Shown here piece by piece: positions 48,201 to 56,742 of a stretch of DNA of 64,000 nucleotides; positions within the stretch are counted from its first letter, which is position 1; every line of letters starts with the position of its first letter. Location: assembly GCA_036937835.1 (NCBI GenBank), contig CM072871.1:5685501-5749500 (forward strand), in the 5' to 3' direction. The DNA comes from Pampus argenteus (lineage: Eukaryota; Chordata; Actinopteri; Scombriformes; Stromateidae). The translations under genes and the position numbers were made by a program. The notes under the pieces were generated by a model. It did no database searches, was not told where the DNA came from, and worked only from the letters and a program-made list of their open reading frames with translations.

Positions 48201-50185
48201 AACAAAGAAACAACACATCCGAGTCAACTGCAGACTTTGGATCCTACAGTAGGTCACATAGGCCTCATGCCCCTGCATCTCCAGCTCCATCCCTCCCCCG
48301 CTCAAACACCTCCTCTCCTGCTCTGGGAGCCAAGCCCTTGATGTTCAGGGTGAAGGATAACACCATCAGAGGTTCCTCTTTCACTAAGTCAGTCAAACCA
48401 CGCTTCCATAAGAACTTTGGAGAAGATTTCAGGGTGGGTTCACCCATGGAGAAAGGAGATGAGGAGCAAGAGATAGTGAGACGTAATACAGGAACTCCCA
48501 TCCATCCTGATACAGCCACCAGGCATACTGCTATCAAAGAATCCTCAAACCTTCAGCCAACATCTTCATCACAGGATTACTCTGTCCCCCTGCCACACCA
48601 CAGGCCTTACTCCAGGAGAAGCATCATTCTGGATGAAGACGAATCCCGCTCTGTCTTCAGCAACATGTCTGAGGATGTGGAGAGTTTTGTCACCAGTACG
48701 ACAGATCTGGCAGATGTACGGGGCCTTTATGACTACGAGAGGCCAGAGTCAGCCTGCAGTTTCAGCAGTGAGCTGTCCCGTTTGGGAAAGCCTCCAGTTG
48801 TTCCCCCAAAGAGTGAGAAAGCCTTGCTTAGGGCAAAAAGGCTGACCACGCGGAGGATTAAGAAAGAGTTGTCCAAAGCTGGAGCAGACATCCCTGCTAA
48901 GAAATCTCTTAAAGAAGTCTCAAGTATCCCTTCCTCCTCCTCCTCTGAGGTATGCTCCTCCAACCGCCATGCTGTGGCTTCCCCTCATTTTTCCCCTCCT
49001 GTCTCCCTCACTAATGCACCATTGAGGTCTAGCTTGCTCTCTTCTCACACAGAGCAGCAACCCCCGCACCGCTCTTTCCATGGCTCCCCTCATGCCACTA
49101 CCCCTGTTTCCCTCCCAGTTGCCTCTCCTCATGCTACTGGCCCTGTTTCCCTCCCAGTGGCTTTTCCTCATGCTACTACCCCTGTTTCCCTCCCAGTTGC
49201 CTCTCCTCATGCTACTGGCCCTGTTTCCTTCCCAGTGGCTTCTCCTCATGCTACTGACCCTGTTTCCTTCCCAGTGGCTTCTCCTCATGCTACTGGCCCT
49301 GTTTCTTTCCCAGTTGCTTCTCCTCATGCTACTGGCCCTGTTTCCCTCCCAGTGGCTTCTCCTCATGCTACTGGCCCTGTTTCCCTTCCAGTGGCTTCTC
49401 CTCATGCTACTGGCCCTGTTTCCCTCCCAGTTGCTTCTCCTCATGTTACTGGCCCTGTTTCCCACTCTATTGCTCCTAAGACAGTTGCTCATGTTCCTTC
49501 TTCTCCCACTCTCCATCATGCTAACCACCCAGCTCCAGTGACACAGTACCATGTAGAGTCAAGTTATCCCCAGTCCTACCCACTGACCCAGCGTAAGGTG
49601 CTGCAAGACCTTGGCTCTGGTCAGTATTTCGTAGTGGATGTGCCTGTTCAGGTGAAAACGAAGACTTTCTTTGACCCAGAGACAGGGAAGTATGTTCAGC
49701 TGAATGTGCGTGAGTCTGGCCAGAGCACCACCCAACCCCAGTCCCAGCAAACATATCCACAGCCTCAGCTCCAACCCCAAATGCAGGTCAAGCAGCAACA
49801 GCAGCCCCTCTCCCAGGCTTCTCCAGCCGGCAAGCCCTTTGTGGTTTATCAAGGCTACCACGGTTATCCACAATCTGCAGGTATCTCCTCTGTACACCCC
49901 CAAAGCTCATCCTCGGGGATGTCAGCCCCAATGACTCCCTCCCAGGATCAACCACCTGGGGGACATCGCTACAGTCCAGAAAAGACTCCATACATGGACA
50001 CAGTTAATGATAAAGACAAAACACATAACACAGGTTACAACACACATGGCTTATATGAGTGTGACAGCCAGCTTGCAGGAAGCTTGGTTTGTGATAATAA
50101 TAGTTCGGCACACTCAAGGTATCAGTCCCGTGATATAATAACCATGGGTGACCTGGAGGACTTCATGGAGGTGTCTGACTGGTGA
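39230..50185 (+). CDS. cefip: CEFIP / C10orf71 homologue, cardiac-enriched FHL2-interacting protein, very long
   Basis: Mammalian CEFIP is a cardiac and skeletal muscle Z-disc protein that binds FHL2 and is linked to calcineurin signalling. Here a 3651-codon frame sits in one exon that opens after the acceptor CCTGTAG at 39030; the first ATG lies 200 bases in. Recognition rests on the N-terminus (GGYSDTSSGGSFLDETDREV then SNLTDRAFRSLCI) and a C-terminal block at about 3455-3493 (QRKVLQDLGSGQYFVVDVPV then TKTFFDPETGKYVQLNV), both close to the human protein. Between them lie a basic Ser/Pro-rich part (400-560), an E/K/Q/A-rich repetitive part (960-1310), a long Lys/Glu/Ser/Thr-rich disordered part, a highly charged E/R/K helical region (2629-2963) and ten 13-residue tandem repeats (3285-3414). 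Human CEFIP is about 1435 residues, so most of the excess is low-complexity. No known catalytic domain is visible. Overlapping frames on both strands are shadows. Confidence 0.9.
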   Translation: MTSVEKRRSGRKSGGHRKHSDGGYSDTSSGGSFLDETDREVSNLTDRAFRSLCIGDEAVYNDSDLCSSSPCTQRDRQLAFSHSSQDRDGEDREREELKRAAHDSFSLRMQQYGQEWIHGGMYGAEIHRDPQWGVYGEKTQGRVSATFQRSFMEMSQQEKSLNEEQLSFFSNGATELSSQQRRSRSRVSSLIRAFNSEGQRDGAGMDGKIRDCNDETSWDKSALMSIQRELSEFSTSYQQNFDSGHFPPAGPFSSRDNFYSSEVAAVAHMNATSSFMRSSHSKHSMLTQVNCNSNFFIHSEFSPFRVWRDHNRFPFQQGEVSGFMHCSEFPKWCKTPMYKELSLETQPQGPSMFEERGIRHQRNTLAPMVPPTPSRSTSASTMLQKASSVEKRCESELAGHYPQRTRTQSLGSNRLPSQRPSTASPTIEMSRRVRDTISSVKALQQKIKMMTEQNIAAEVTANKEEVLYSNNSLIPFGNNAVTAAPKVHALQETSEVQQCAVPPQPVEHPPVRAGSRGATPDVRMSSYKSKATSLLFNLKDNRKRVKSTYSPTKFKGLETLEKNKQPAVQEHRDIVIDIPEFPDPDIQIPQVDVSNWTDEASHHHANQYQRPGQSLTTMHSQPATAYTGQNLEYISSEYQAAQMQGEMVHHSGFTSYIPENDSSNQLPNGQNLHEDLSSFTPYKQSMIENIETLGGDVYRHKPSYRATEMPRLNAENNQIREYVIGKGNTQQHFNEAVGREYTKVDRYQQLKENKHDYSNVSSQDRWRQTNNQDTEKLSLNAATSPWKQDISALMEKDQHAQDYQKTATIKEELSSPRDKHIRENTQSINKELKQIPQNPAYHGQQQHGAFKDKSTLQKYHGQNVENEVKENYLTPNCSYNDQEHRNKQTFYSHEEKTVFMQETSQKKQYSPMLKDQSLQSKEGKQLFEHNMQKNALSVPDKALAPTAANQVKNRQFVEVKAAEDAAEQIKAVCTQAELEKAQHWAQVEQPKTEQAKVILACQTSLEKVKEELIEQDSIKQAKAEFNVADKAQVEHNEEEQRRKKQTEQSGGKKPEQAREEHLKEEQTRVQNVTEVPRNVTEEAGAEHTRQEQSERVKAEQADAERLKEEHIKTELAKSKQPVQARTEQAKTQLAQQERIKSEQLEMEAEQVKVKAELAEAEHRKTEQVQLQQMKLQQANAGQEETKAAGGNVKAEHNVEKVREKKAEEDSVEADQVNAEQPKTETGKAKEANIKQTKLEQTKVELAKELIKTQKIQEWSAKSTAKITMAQKVKSEPSRVEQVKTELAKAKAELAKIKEKMKGEQKEKIMSTVITKEDDTAKKDVSFRADINENEEQDPATKINQQKKDSVVSRNGKDGGADDYQSLREKYGLTNAVSTHRNKESPARKVSSNDDSVTSALALDKVETFNNKTSKDEYNPTSKLATPKTENKENVGNIKSNEVTESNYIYTEASKEFKLSSVNYSPTGVDKRTKSDTVTDKVKDGVDRLGKGEPVKQADVSQQRSGLVKPLERKPRSSEHSVFSGVTPPKALFHKERAQTKQEILTSKIKAHAEKEISAIKEKGFALRDGFTSKNSTKHLLGSQSINIRQRPPSQEVSRRHESSMPNNTTPKHQMGTAGIQVEPVKSISLSSTAATTSQILDVSQKQVPNETIKSIDTVPEAQPAGSTATSTDGGLIENQKKEDQSGIKSPTQNKDGAQDNKEKQEVKHEENSEGLMSKIAINTEQLNKKKEDPSQATSKHEVTPEDSSPAVKLVFGQNETSVADDSLQIMGIMVTVRERMGNSPADVSTQKQTHAKDHSNAKPDKCHHSLGVEVNKENESSAGVSTGEAKDRVAEESHPTVNEDKVGMNNHPENMQETSTRINNVTEKRTTPQQESYIHARPQREIQLQEPLTENEVPPMVTVPAKNKVLAETQPCFYKQNIRTREKKDHTNETPRQNSANIMAKDQEGINTEEKNPQTTLTDDVNETFKAKLVNTGIDYKDVFNRVDAETRIKHDVQPPVKNDMTTVINPSKSSNIDDKSAPLVEEKRHDSTRLKPFSKTSPSNQLDENEIRHVPSKHQHKETHIKESNKVDSDVHIDSIAIRVVPAVIEKDNLEVMGKQITAVPSDAVAANEHKQVESSSPDETVSTVNKKDVSKDSTPTNSEEQMKDNLEGKLGVQYVLTSVRKLADSLKISNHQSSKKATTEIEQKNGTTSNTQPVEGDYFQVQGVIETNDESYNSTNVRDRSDAVSKRGELPGLPNMTAISNESYKKGKHEVFALDQSKSKTVEPCPVSIQNENIKKDNREIEDKNASKPTNYPTETQSSKCENMDTGQAIPIRTHYPERKKRNSQPTRENAAKEKPEVQPKPKERVSTIPEISALADYARLKVIVSQETANTMQEFPPSKKEGFFPLIQSRHSRRPVFTADPQDLSMKEKSLSNKTEVSPKVIKEPKPVVFPITEKEHQRTGMFKLGDKERQEKILLDVKDNDSVLETVAKHAQDLAERKKSPQEHIRNEGNKEEIAGAGTQRVSQVDQNVHQPNNHPMQTTTSPSSVNKPRNTVLQHLHPREKTEFSSADGMTNLDRDSQIYSMKESKTNLGKGENNEDKDTVAGEDRTDKPRQESLTIPYKETGVKPQSRAKQLDEALGTDEKKREELRIKNIIEESRASLAEEERRAAQREVERRARERETIAIKIKERREKQKEAERRAEEERKAKQAEEERAAQKEEEGRRARQREEEMKMKEFEEKRRAKIEEERKAKLRVEEERMKAIEERRRVKQREEERAALIEEQRRAQQVEEEKRLAHIEEERKRKKSEEERAAQEEQQRRAALIEEQWRKAKQVEEERRLAYIEEERKRKSSEEKAAQITEEKMIKQIQEQRRERQKKEWLRTQTEEERRAVDKEKAIVKQKEEQQAKEERARLLEEASQAAQREEKRIAQEQLQAQREEEIRAKKREEEKIAAQREQERASRVEEQKRAAQRMDALQYYAITSTESERKPRERQLPSPIPCQQRNNTSESTADFGSYSRSHRPHAPASPAPSLPRSNTSSPALGAKPLMFRVKDNTIRGSSFTKSVKPRFHKNFGEDFRVGSPMEKGDEEQEIVRRNTGTPIHPDTATRHTAIKESSNLQPTSSSQDYSVPLPHHRPYSRRSIILDEDESRSVFSNMSEDVESFVTSTTDLADVRGLYDYERPESACSFSSELSRLGKPPVVPPKSEKALLRAKRLTTRRIKKELSKAGADIPAKKSLKEVSSIPSSSSSEVCSSNRHAVASPHFSPPVSLTNAPLRSSLLSSHTEQQPPHRSFHGSPHATTPVSLPVASPHATGPVSLPVAFPHATTPVSLPVASPHATGPVSFPVASPHATDPVSFPVASPHATGPVSFPVASPHATGPVSLPVASPHATGPVSLPVASPHATGPVSLPVASPHVTGPVSHSIAPKTVAHVPSSPTLHHANHPAPVTQYHVESSYPQSYPLTQRKVLQDLGSGQYFVVDVPVQVKTKTFFDPETGKYVQLNVRESGQSTTQPQSQQTYPQPQLQPQMQVKQQQQPLSQASPAGKPFVVYQGYHGYPQSAGISSVHPQSSSSGMSAPMTPSQDQPPGGHRYSPEKTPYMDTVNDKDKTHNTGYNTHGLYECDSQLAGSLVCDNNSSAHSRYQSRDIITMGDLEDFMEVSDW
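42100..43160 (+). repeat. cefip: cefip E/K/Q/A-rich quasi-repeats, residues 958-1310
   Basis: The protein here repeats loosely around motifs such as AEQAK, KTEQ, KAELA and VKAELAEAEH, with irregular spacing of about 7-11 residues. It should form a charged helix or a disordered, LEA-like stretch. Copies are too diverged at the DNA level to mark exact units. Confidence 0.7.
47116..48117 (+). repeat. cefip: cefip charged helical region, residues 2629-2963
   Basis: About 335 residues dominated by Glu, Arg, Lys, Gln and Ala in patterns such as EEERRAAQ and EEERKAK, with almost no proline or glycine. This fits a coiled coil or a stable single alpha helix. A 132-base unit at 47522-47653 (starting AALIEEQRRAQQVEEE) is repeated in frame from 47654 (starting AALIEEQWRKAKQVEEE), showing recent tandem duplication. 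Confidence 0.85.
49082..49471 (+). repeat. cefip: 39-base coding minisatellite in cefip, ten units
   Basis: Ten head-to-tail 39-base units encode 13-residue repeats with consensus ASPHATGPVSLPV. The first unit (GSPHATTPVSLPV) and the last (ASPHVTGPVSHSI) are the most diverged, and inner units differ mainly at G/T/D in position 7 and L/F in position 11. As the unit is a multiple of three and lacks stops in most frames, long spurious frames appear on both strands. Confidence 0.95.
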
Positions 50186-50227
50186 GGAGGTTTGAGGGTT
50201 TAATAATGTAATGCAGATAAGTAGCTA

Positions 50228-50233
50228 AATAAA
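50228..50233 (+). terminator. cefip: cefip polyadenylation signal
   Basis: AATAAA lies 43 bases beyond the cefip stop codon. Another lies near 50844 in CAGGAAATAAAAACAC, which would give a 3' UTR of about 680 bases. I cannot tell which is used. Confidence 0.45.
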
Positions 50234-50239
50234 GTATTT

Positions 50240-51206
50240 GATAAACAAAAAGAATACCCAAAAGCACAGTATGAATGGATCATCACATAAAGTGTTTTGT
50301 TTATAAATGTGACTCAATGTTTTTGCTTTGCAGTTGAAAAAAAAAAGTCCCAGTGACATGCTGTTAAATTGCTGCTGTCAGTTTTGGAGCTTTACTGTTA
50401 AGATATTTATTGTTACAGAGAAGTTCACCATTCCATTTGACTTTTTGAATGTGAGACACTAAGATATCTTTTCTTGTGTATACAGTGTGATCAATAATCT
50501 GTTTCCTCTTAGAAATACACTATGATGCAGCAAACAGCTCAGAGAAATGTTTGGTTTCTACTATGAACACTGATTGGCTTACTTGAGTTTTTATTCTCTT
50601 TTCTTGTTGGAGAAATCCTACTTTTGGCATTTTGTGATGCATGAAATCCTCTTAATCAATCAGTCAATCAAAGATCGGCAGATGGTGCAAAGCGTAATTT
50701 TGTGTGTTCAACCACTGTGTCAAATTTAAAACATGGTGATGTGATTCTAGGTTTAATTTCATACAGTAGTCCATTTTTAAAGTGGGAAGTTTGTGAGAAT
50801 GTTTCTTTGTTGCTGTGAGTAGTGTGACATGGACTTGTTCAGGAAATAAAAACACACTTGATTAAAAAATAAATAAATAATAATAATAATAATTTTTCAC
50901 TGCAATCAATGTCTTTCAAAATCACATTGTAAAGGTTATAAATAAACAAAGAGAAATTGTAAAAAAAAAGAAAAAAAATATTGATTTAATTTTACTACTC
51001 AAAAAACTGTAAAAACAATATAATATTATATTACTGGAATCCTGGTTTAACTGTTGAAATGTTTCGTGGGTCTGAATGACTCAAAATGAAGAGTCTCTTT
51101 ACTGAGTGCATAAGACAATTACAAAGTGTTATTGAGAGTGCAATGATATGTCCTGAGAGAGTTTTTAAACAAAAAAGAGAGAGAATAACAATTTGTAGAT
51201 TACATC

Positions 51207-51250
<44 letters not shown>

Positions 51251-51989
51251 GTGTCCTTTTTCTGTCTATCCAAACGGTTAAAATGCTTTGCCTACTATAC
51301 CTATGGGATCCAATGATAGAAATAATACAGTGTGAAAATGTCTTTCCTTTGATTTCCCTTGATTCACAAACTCAGATTAAATGTACACTGCTGTGATGAG
51401 AAATTCTGCATACTCCCAGGTTTGTCACTGACCTCTAGTATGTTTTTGTTGATCCCATGAGAAGCAGTAACCTGCTTTGGCCACTGCAGGGCAGAGGAGA
51501 GTGATTCCTCCAGCCGAGAAACGACTTATGTTAAGGAACAAATTGAGGGAAACCCTAAGTTAAAGTTATAGTTAAATAGACACAATACTTCTCCATCTCC
51601 TTCTCCATTATTTTGATCCTTTACGCACAACCCTCAACTGATAAACCTGAGTTTAACTTAAGCTGTATGTATGATACAATTACACTCTTTTTTTTAAAAC
51701 AAAGACTTACTCCTTAAGAAAAGACCGAACCACTATGTCAACCCAGCCAATACATTTTCCACTAAATCTATGCTTTTCAAGAGAATCCTATCTATAACCT
51801 GAAAGGTTAAATCTGTTGTGTAATTCCGTTTGGCTTTGGCAGAGCTCAAAGCGCCAGCAAAATCCCTGCCTCAGCAGTTTAGCCTGCCCAATAAAGCAGC
51901 AGGCTTCATACCACTGGGACAGTCTGACAACCACAGCCAGAGACAAGCCCATGCCACTCTGTCAGGCAGCCAGACAGGGAGAGGTCCCA

Positions 51990-52042
<53 letters not shown>

Positions 52043-52600
52043 GACAAGACAGACAGACAGACATCCACATAAATGCATAAACACATTACTGCATGCAGAA
52101 ACAAAAACACAGAGCTCACATACATGAACATCAGCATTTGCTCTCTATGAGCTTTATTGGGAGATGCAGAACGAGCGCAACCGCTTAACTTTCAGAGTAG
52201 TTCGCATGATGGAAATGCATGTTCAGCGCATTATTATACAGCATATGCTTCTAAAAATGATACACGAAGTGACATGCACATGCACACACGCAAACCACAA
52301 GATTTGACCATTGCATTGAAGTACTGAGGTTTTGGGCCTCGGTCCACAGTAACACAGGAAATGACATTTCCTACGTTTTGCAGGACACACAGTGAGAGAG
52401 AGTGAGAGGGAGAGACAGGCAGAGGGAGAGTAAGAGAGAGGGAGTACTGGGAGAGGGAGAGTGGGAGTTTCTAAGTGGGAACAGAGCATTTACTGTTTCA
52501 AATTACACAGAAAAGAGGAGAAAGAGGAGAAGAGTTGATGGTGGGTAAGGGCTTTGGTGGGTTGCGCAGTCAGTTTTTGTTTTGAATGTAGCTACTTGTG
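50240..52600. other. Interval between cefip and vstm4, microsatellites only
   Basis: No exon was recognised. It holds a (TG)n tract at about 51208-51238, a (CA)n tract with a GACA tail at about 51988-52060, and a purine GAGA-rich stretch at about 52388-52460. The last part is the vstm4 promoter and leader region; no TATA box is evident. Confidence 0.6.
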
Positions 52601-52648
52601 TAAGTGCTGTGCAGTTTTCTGGGTTTATGGATTCGCTGACTGTGGAAA

Positions 52649-55600
52649 ATGTACTTCTCTATAGTGGTCCTTGTCCTGACTAAGGCCCTGGTCACAGGTA
52701 AGTTCACCTTGTTTACAGCAATAATACAGCAGTAAGAAAGTGAGTAAACAGGCAGGAAATAAAGGAGTATCTTCATCTATTATCTAACATACGGTTAAAG
52801 TTTATTATGGGACTTTCATAAGAAGAAATCAGGAAATAAAACACCCGCTAACATCAGTTGAATATACTGTTACTAACAACATAATAATTGTTACTTTAAA
52901 GTTATTTTGCAAACTTGGTAAAAGTGTAATTGTTTAAAATGAAACCAACAGTGGAGTTAAGGAAACTCCGTTTTCTGTAATCAGAGAAAACCTCCATAAA
53001 GGGGACTTATTTACACTAATTTTTCCCACCCTGTCTTCGTTTGGTGGTTATTGTATAACATCGGTTTGAGTCTCTGTTGCTGCTTTGGTTGCCACATTAA
53101 ACAGTGGAGGACAGACCCTGAGGGAGATTCCCCAACTGACACAAGAAAGCAGTAATGCAGCATGGAAGCCCAGATGGTCCCTGTTATCTTGTCGTGTTTT
53201 TTTGTCTTTTAGCCTGTTTTGGGGAGGGTAGCACACAGATGATATATGTTTTCCACATGTAGATTCTCTTTGCCTGTCTGATCTACACATATTGTGTCCA
53301 GACTCTGCCTGTCTCTGCTAGACAGACCTGACCTAGCTGGCAGCAGAATAAAACACCAGTACCTGCAGGGAAGTAAAATTGGGGCTCTTTTACATAATGA
53401 ATTCCCATCTAATGATGGAATGACATGTATAAGTAGAACCGGTGATAATGTGAGATCTAACACTATAATTCATTACAGCTACTGTGGGCACGCATAAAAA
53501 TGTCCTTTTCTAAATGCTACAATTATGTTTCATTGGCAAGAAATCAAACATCTTGCAAAAAAAAAAGAACTCAAGACTTTTTCCATGTGGGGCACATTAC
53601 CAAACCTAGTTAATTACTAATTTAAAAAGCAGGGAGGAGTCACACAAGCTACCAGATCATAGCACTCTGTGACTGTGCTTGTGTTCATGTTGGAAAACAA
53701 TGTGTTTTATAGTTTGGTTTGCTTTCATTCTGTCATGAAACAATATGTGCATCATACACAGTCCAAACAATGAACATGGATTCAGTAGTGTTTGATATGT
53801 AAAAATAAGATGTACATAAGCTTAACTTTTTGTGTCTTTTGTCAACAGAGGTATGTCATGCCCTGAATGTCACAGTGATCCCTGGGCCTGTTGTCATGGT
53901 AACAGAGAAAGACAACCTGACACTGTCCTGCCTGGTATCTCAGAGGAAGAGGAGCGGCAGTGTCCTCATCCTCCGCTGGTTCTTTTCTCCTCTGGCTGCT
54001 CCCACTCTCACGCCACCACCACCTCCTCCTCCTCCCTCTGCTCCATCCCTCTCTCCTCCTGCCGTCGAGCACTCACAGTTTCTGATTGTGAAGATGGGCA
54101 TAAAGAGAATGAAGCTGTACGGGAACTACACTCGCCTTTTCCCTCAGCCAAAGTTTCGTCTTTATGAGGAAACGGAGGGAGAGGTGTACCGCTTGCAGGT
54201 TCACAGTGTGACAGAGATGGACCAGGGTTTCTACACCTGTAAGGTGCAGGAGATCCGCAAACACAGAAACACATGGAGAGCATTGTCCAATGGTACCAGC
54301 ACTACACAGCTGACAGGTAACCAGATGTGTATATTTATGCACAGGGCTCTTCATGTCATATTTGTCTGTGGTAAGGTTTAGGGCCACATTTTATCTGATA
54401 ATAGGGTGAGAGATGAAAGGTTGGTTGTCAGATTCTTAGCTTAGCCAGGCTGTTAATAGCATCTGGGCTTCTTTATCAGAAAGTATCCTCAATATTTTAG
54501 TGTCTGTGAGCAAGATGTTGAAGCCCAACAACATCAGGCTCTCTAGTGGTGAGCAAGCCAAAAAGGGGAATTTGGTGGTGAAGCAAAAAAAAGGAGTTTA
54601 TTAATATCCATTTAATCTTGGTTCAGGCAATTAAAAAAACAAATCTCACATCACCATCTGACATCATTCCTAATTCTGCACAACCTTAATACAGAGGGAA
54701 AAGGGGGATTTCTGGTGTTACTAAAGTAAAGAAAATATTTTCCCTGGAATATTCCTTTCCGAGGAATTCCCTTACAGCCACATACGTTCAGCTGAGACAT
54801 GCCGTCCACGCTATCTGGCAGTGGAAATAATCGAATAATGGAAAAGCAACAGTTTTTATTAGAGTACAAAAGGCAAACGGAGATGTGTAGCATGTATTCA
54901 CTGACTCTCTATTTGTTTAAGTAGTGCCTGCGTGTGTTTGAGTGTGACCCCAATCTTCTGGCATTTCCATCTCAAAACAATGATCTCACACAGCCAAACC
55001 ACACTCAACAATATCACTCTCTGTGTATGAATGGGAGGAGTAAAAGGTGAAGGAGTGTTGCTGAAGTGGCTATGTTCGCAAAACTCTGAAACGCATGACG
55101 TCAGCATACTGGGTTTACTTTTATGCAAGCCTCGGGAGAACATTGCTGGAGAGTTCAGTTGCAGAGGAACGTATTTAGCGTGTGACAGGAATCTAGCAGA
55201 AATCAACAGTAAACAATCTTGTCTAAAGCTGGCTAAAGAACTCAAATCACATGCCATGATACATTTACACTGAAACATTGAAGTTCACTGAACAAAGGGG
55301 GCTCAACAGAGATCCAACATTTAAAACGTTGTGATAGGTGCAGCTACACCTGACACCACTGTAAAGTTTACCTTTATGCCAGAAAAGCAAATAGGTTTCA
55401 GTTTGGACAGTGCCATCTGACAACGCCCTGCACTATATTCAGGGCAATGTCGCGCTGAGGAAGCCACACAACCTCAGGCATCTCCGACATGCATTGACCA
55501 CATAACCAGCAACACAAGAGCAGACATTATAAAGGCAAACAAAGAGAAAACTAAGTTATAACCATAATCCAGGGAACCCCTCAGTCTGCAGCAAAGGCTA

Positions 55601-56707
55601 CACCCCACTGAGATCATTGGACGGCGTTTAGTCACAAGAATTACACAGAGGGGAGATTATCATCTCTGAATCAAGACTTCAGAGGATATGAACCAAAAAG
55701 GTCGAGTGCTTGCTGTTGCTTTTCTAAACTGGTCAAATGTGCAGACAGTCTGCACTTTTAAATACAGTTTTATAAGACACTGCTGTCTTGGCTTCAGGTT
55801 TGTGACCCCGCATGGTACAGAGGACGGCTTGTTTTCTTGTGCTGTGCCATCACTGCTAGACTGGGGCAAAGCACATGAGTATGAATCTGTACCTAATGGT
55901 TTTCAGCTTTGCATGAGAACCTGTGCAGTATATCTTTTGTATGTATGAACTTGGCTCAGCTGGATGTGCATCTGCTTGTGTGGACACATCTGGAGCGTGT
56001 GTGCCGTACTGGCTGCCTAACAGCCGACCTGTTAACCTCAAGCTGCGTGCATTGATCAGATGTGGGGTTTTAGCATGTGGTTAACCACATTGTGAAGATC
56101 AGATATGTGGTCTACTTGTATTAACAGTTAACTGCTCACACCATCAAGAAATCCCTGTTAAATGTAGCCTGCCACCTCATCAGATAAGTAAGACTAAAAA
56201 GTGTCAGTAATTTTGATCACTGATACATCTGATGCAATTTTTCATGTTCAGTCATAACACAAAAACTATTGTGCTGCTCCCTGACATTAATTAACATGAT
56301 ATTCAGACCACATCTGACAATTCAGCAGGCAGTTCAGTGGTCTGGAAACAGGCTGGAAGTCAATTAGAGTTAATATCTTATCATTTCTTATTAATATGTT
56401 TATCAACCTGTGTTTAAAAAGACATATTAAATACTCATTATGGGGAGCAGAGACTAAGTAATTTATGTACATAGCCTCTGCTGACTCTCCTCAACCTTTT
56501 GCTAAATACCCCTGACCTATTTGCAACCCATCATTCACTGACAACAACTTCCCTATTCATTTCCTTTTTTTTCCACACTGAGAAGTACACAAAGAAAAAA
56601 ATTACAATATTAAACAATTGTGAAGCATCAAACAAAAGGAAGCAGAGAGAAGCAGAGCGACGGGGAACCCCCGAAACACTGTCCAAGGACAGCAGTGCAG
56701 CCAGACC

Positions 56708-56742
<35 letters not shown>

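Noticed and set aside
49080..49541. Plus-strand 153-codon Leu/Pro/Phe-rich frame looking like a hydrophobic membrane protein
   Set aside because: A shifted reading of the same minisatellite inside cefip, with no independent start context or homology.
48920..49552. Long minus-strand frame of 210 codons rich in Arg, Ser, Asn and Trp across the cefip tandem repeat
   Set aside because: It is the complement of the 39-base coding array. The unit is a multiple of three, so several frames stay open. The plus-strand frame is continuous with conserved CEFIP ends.
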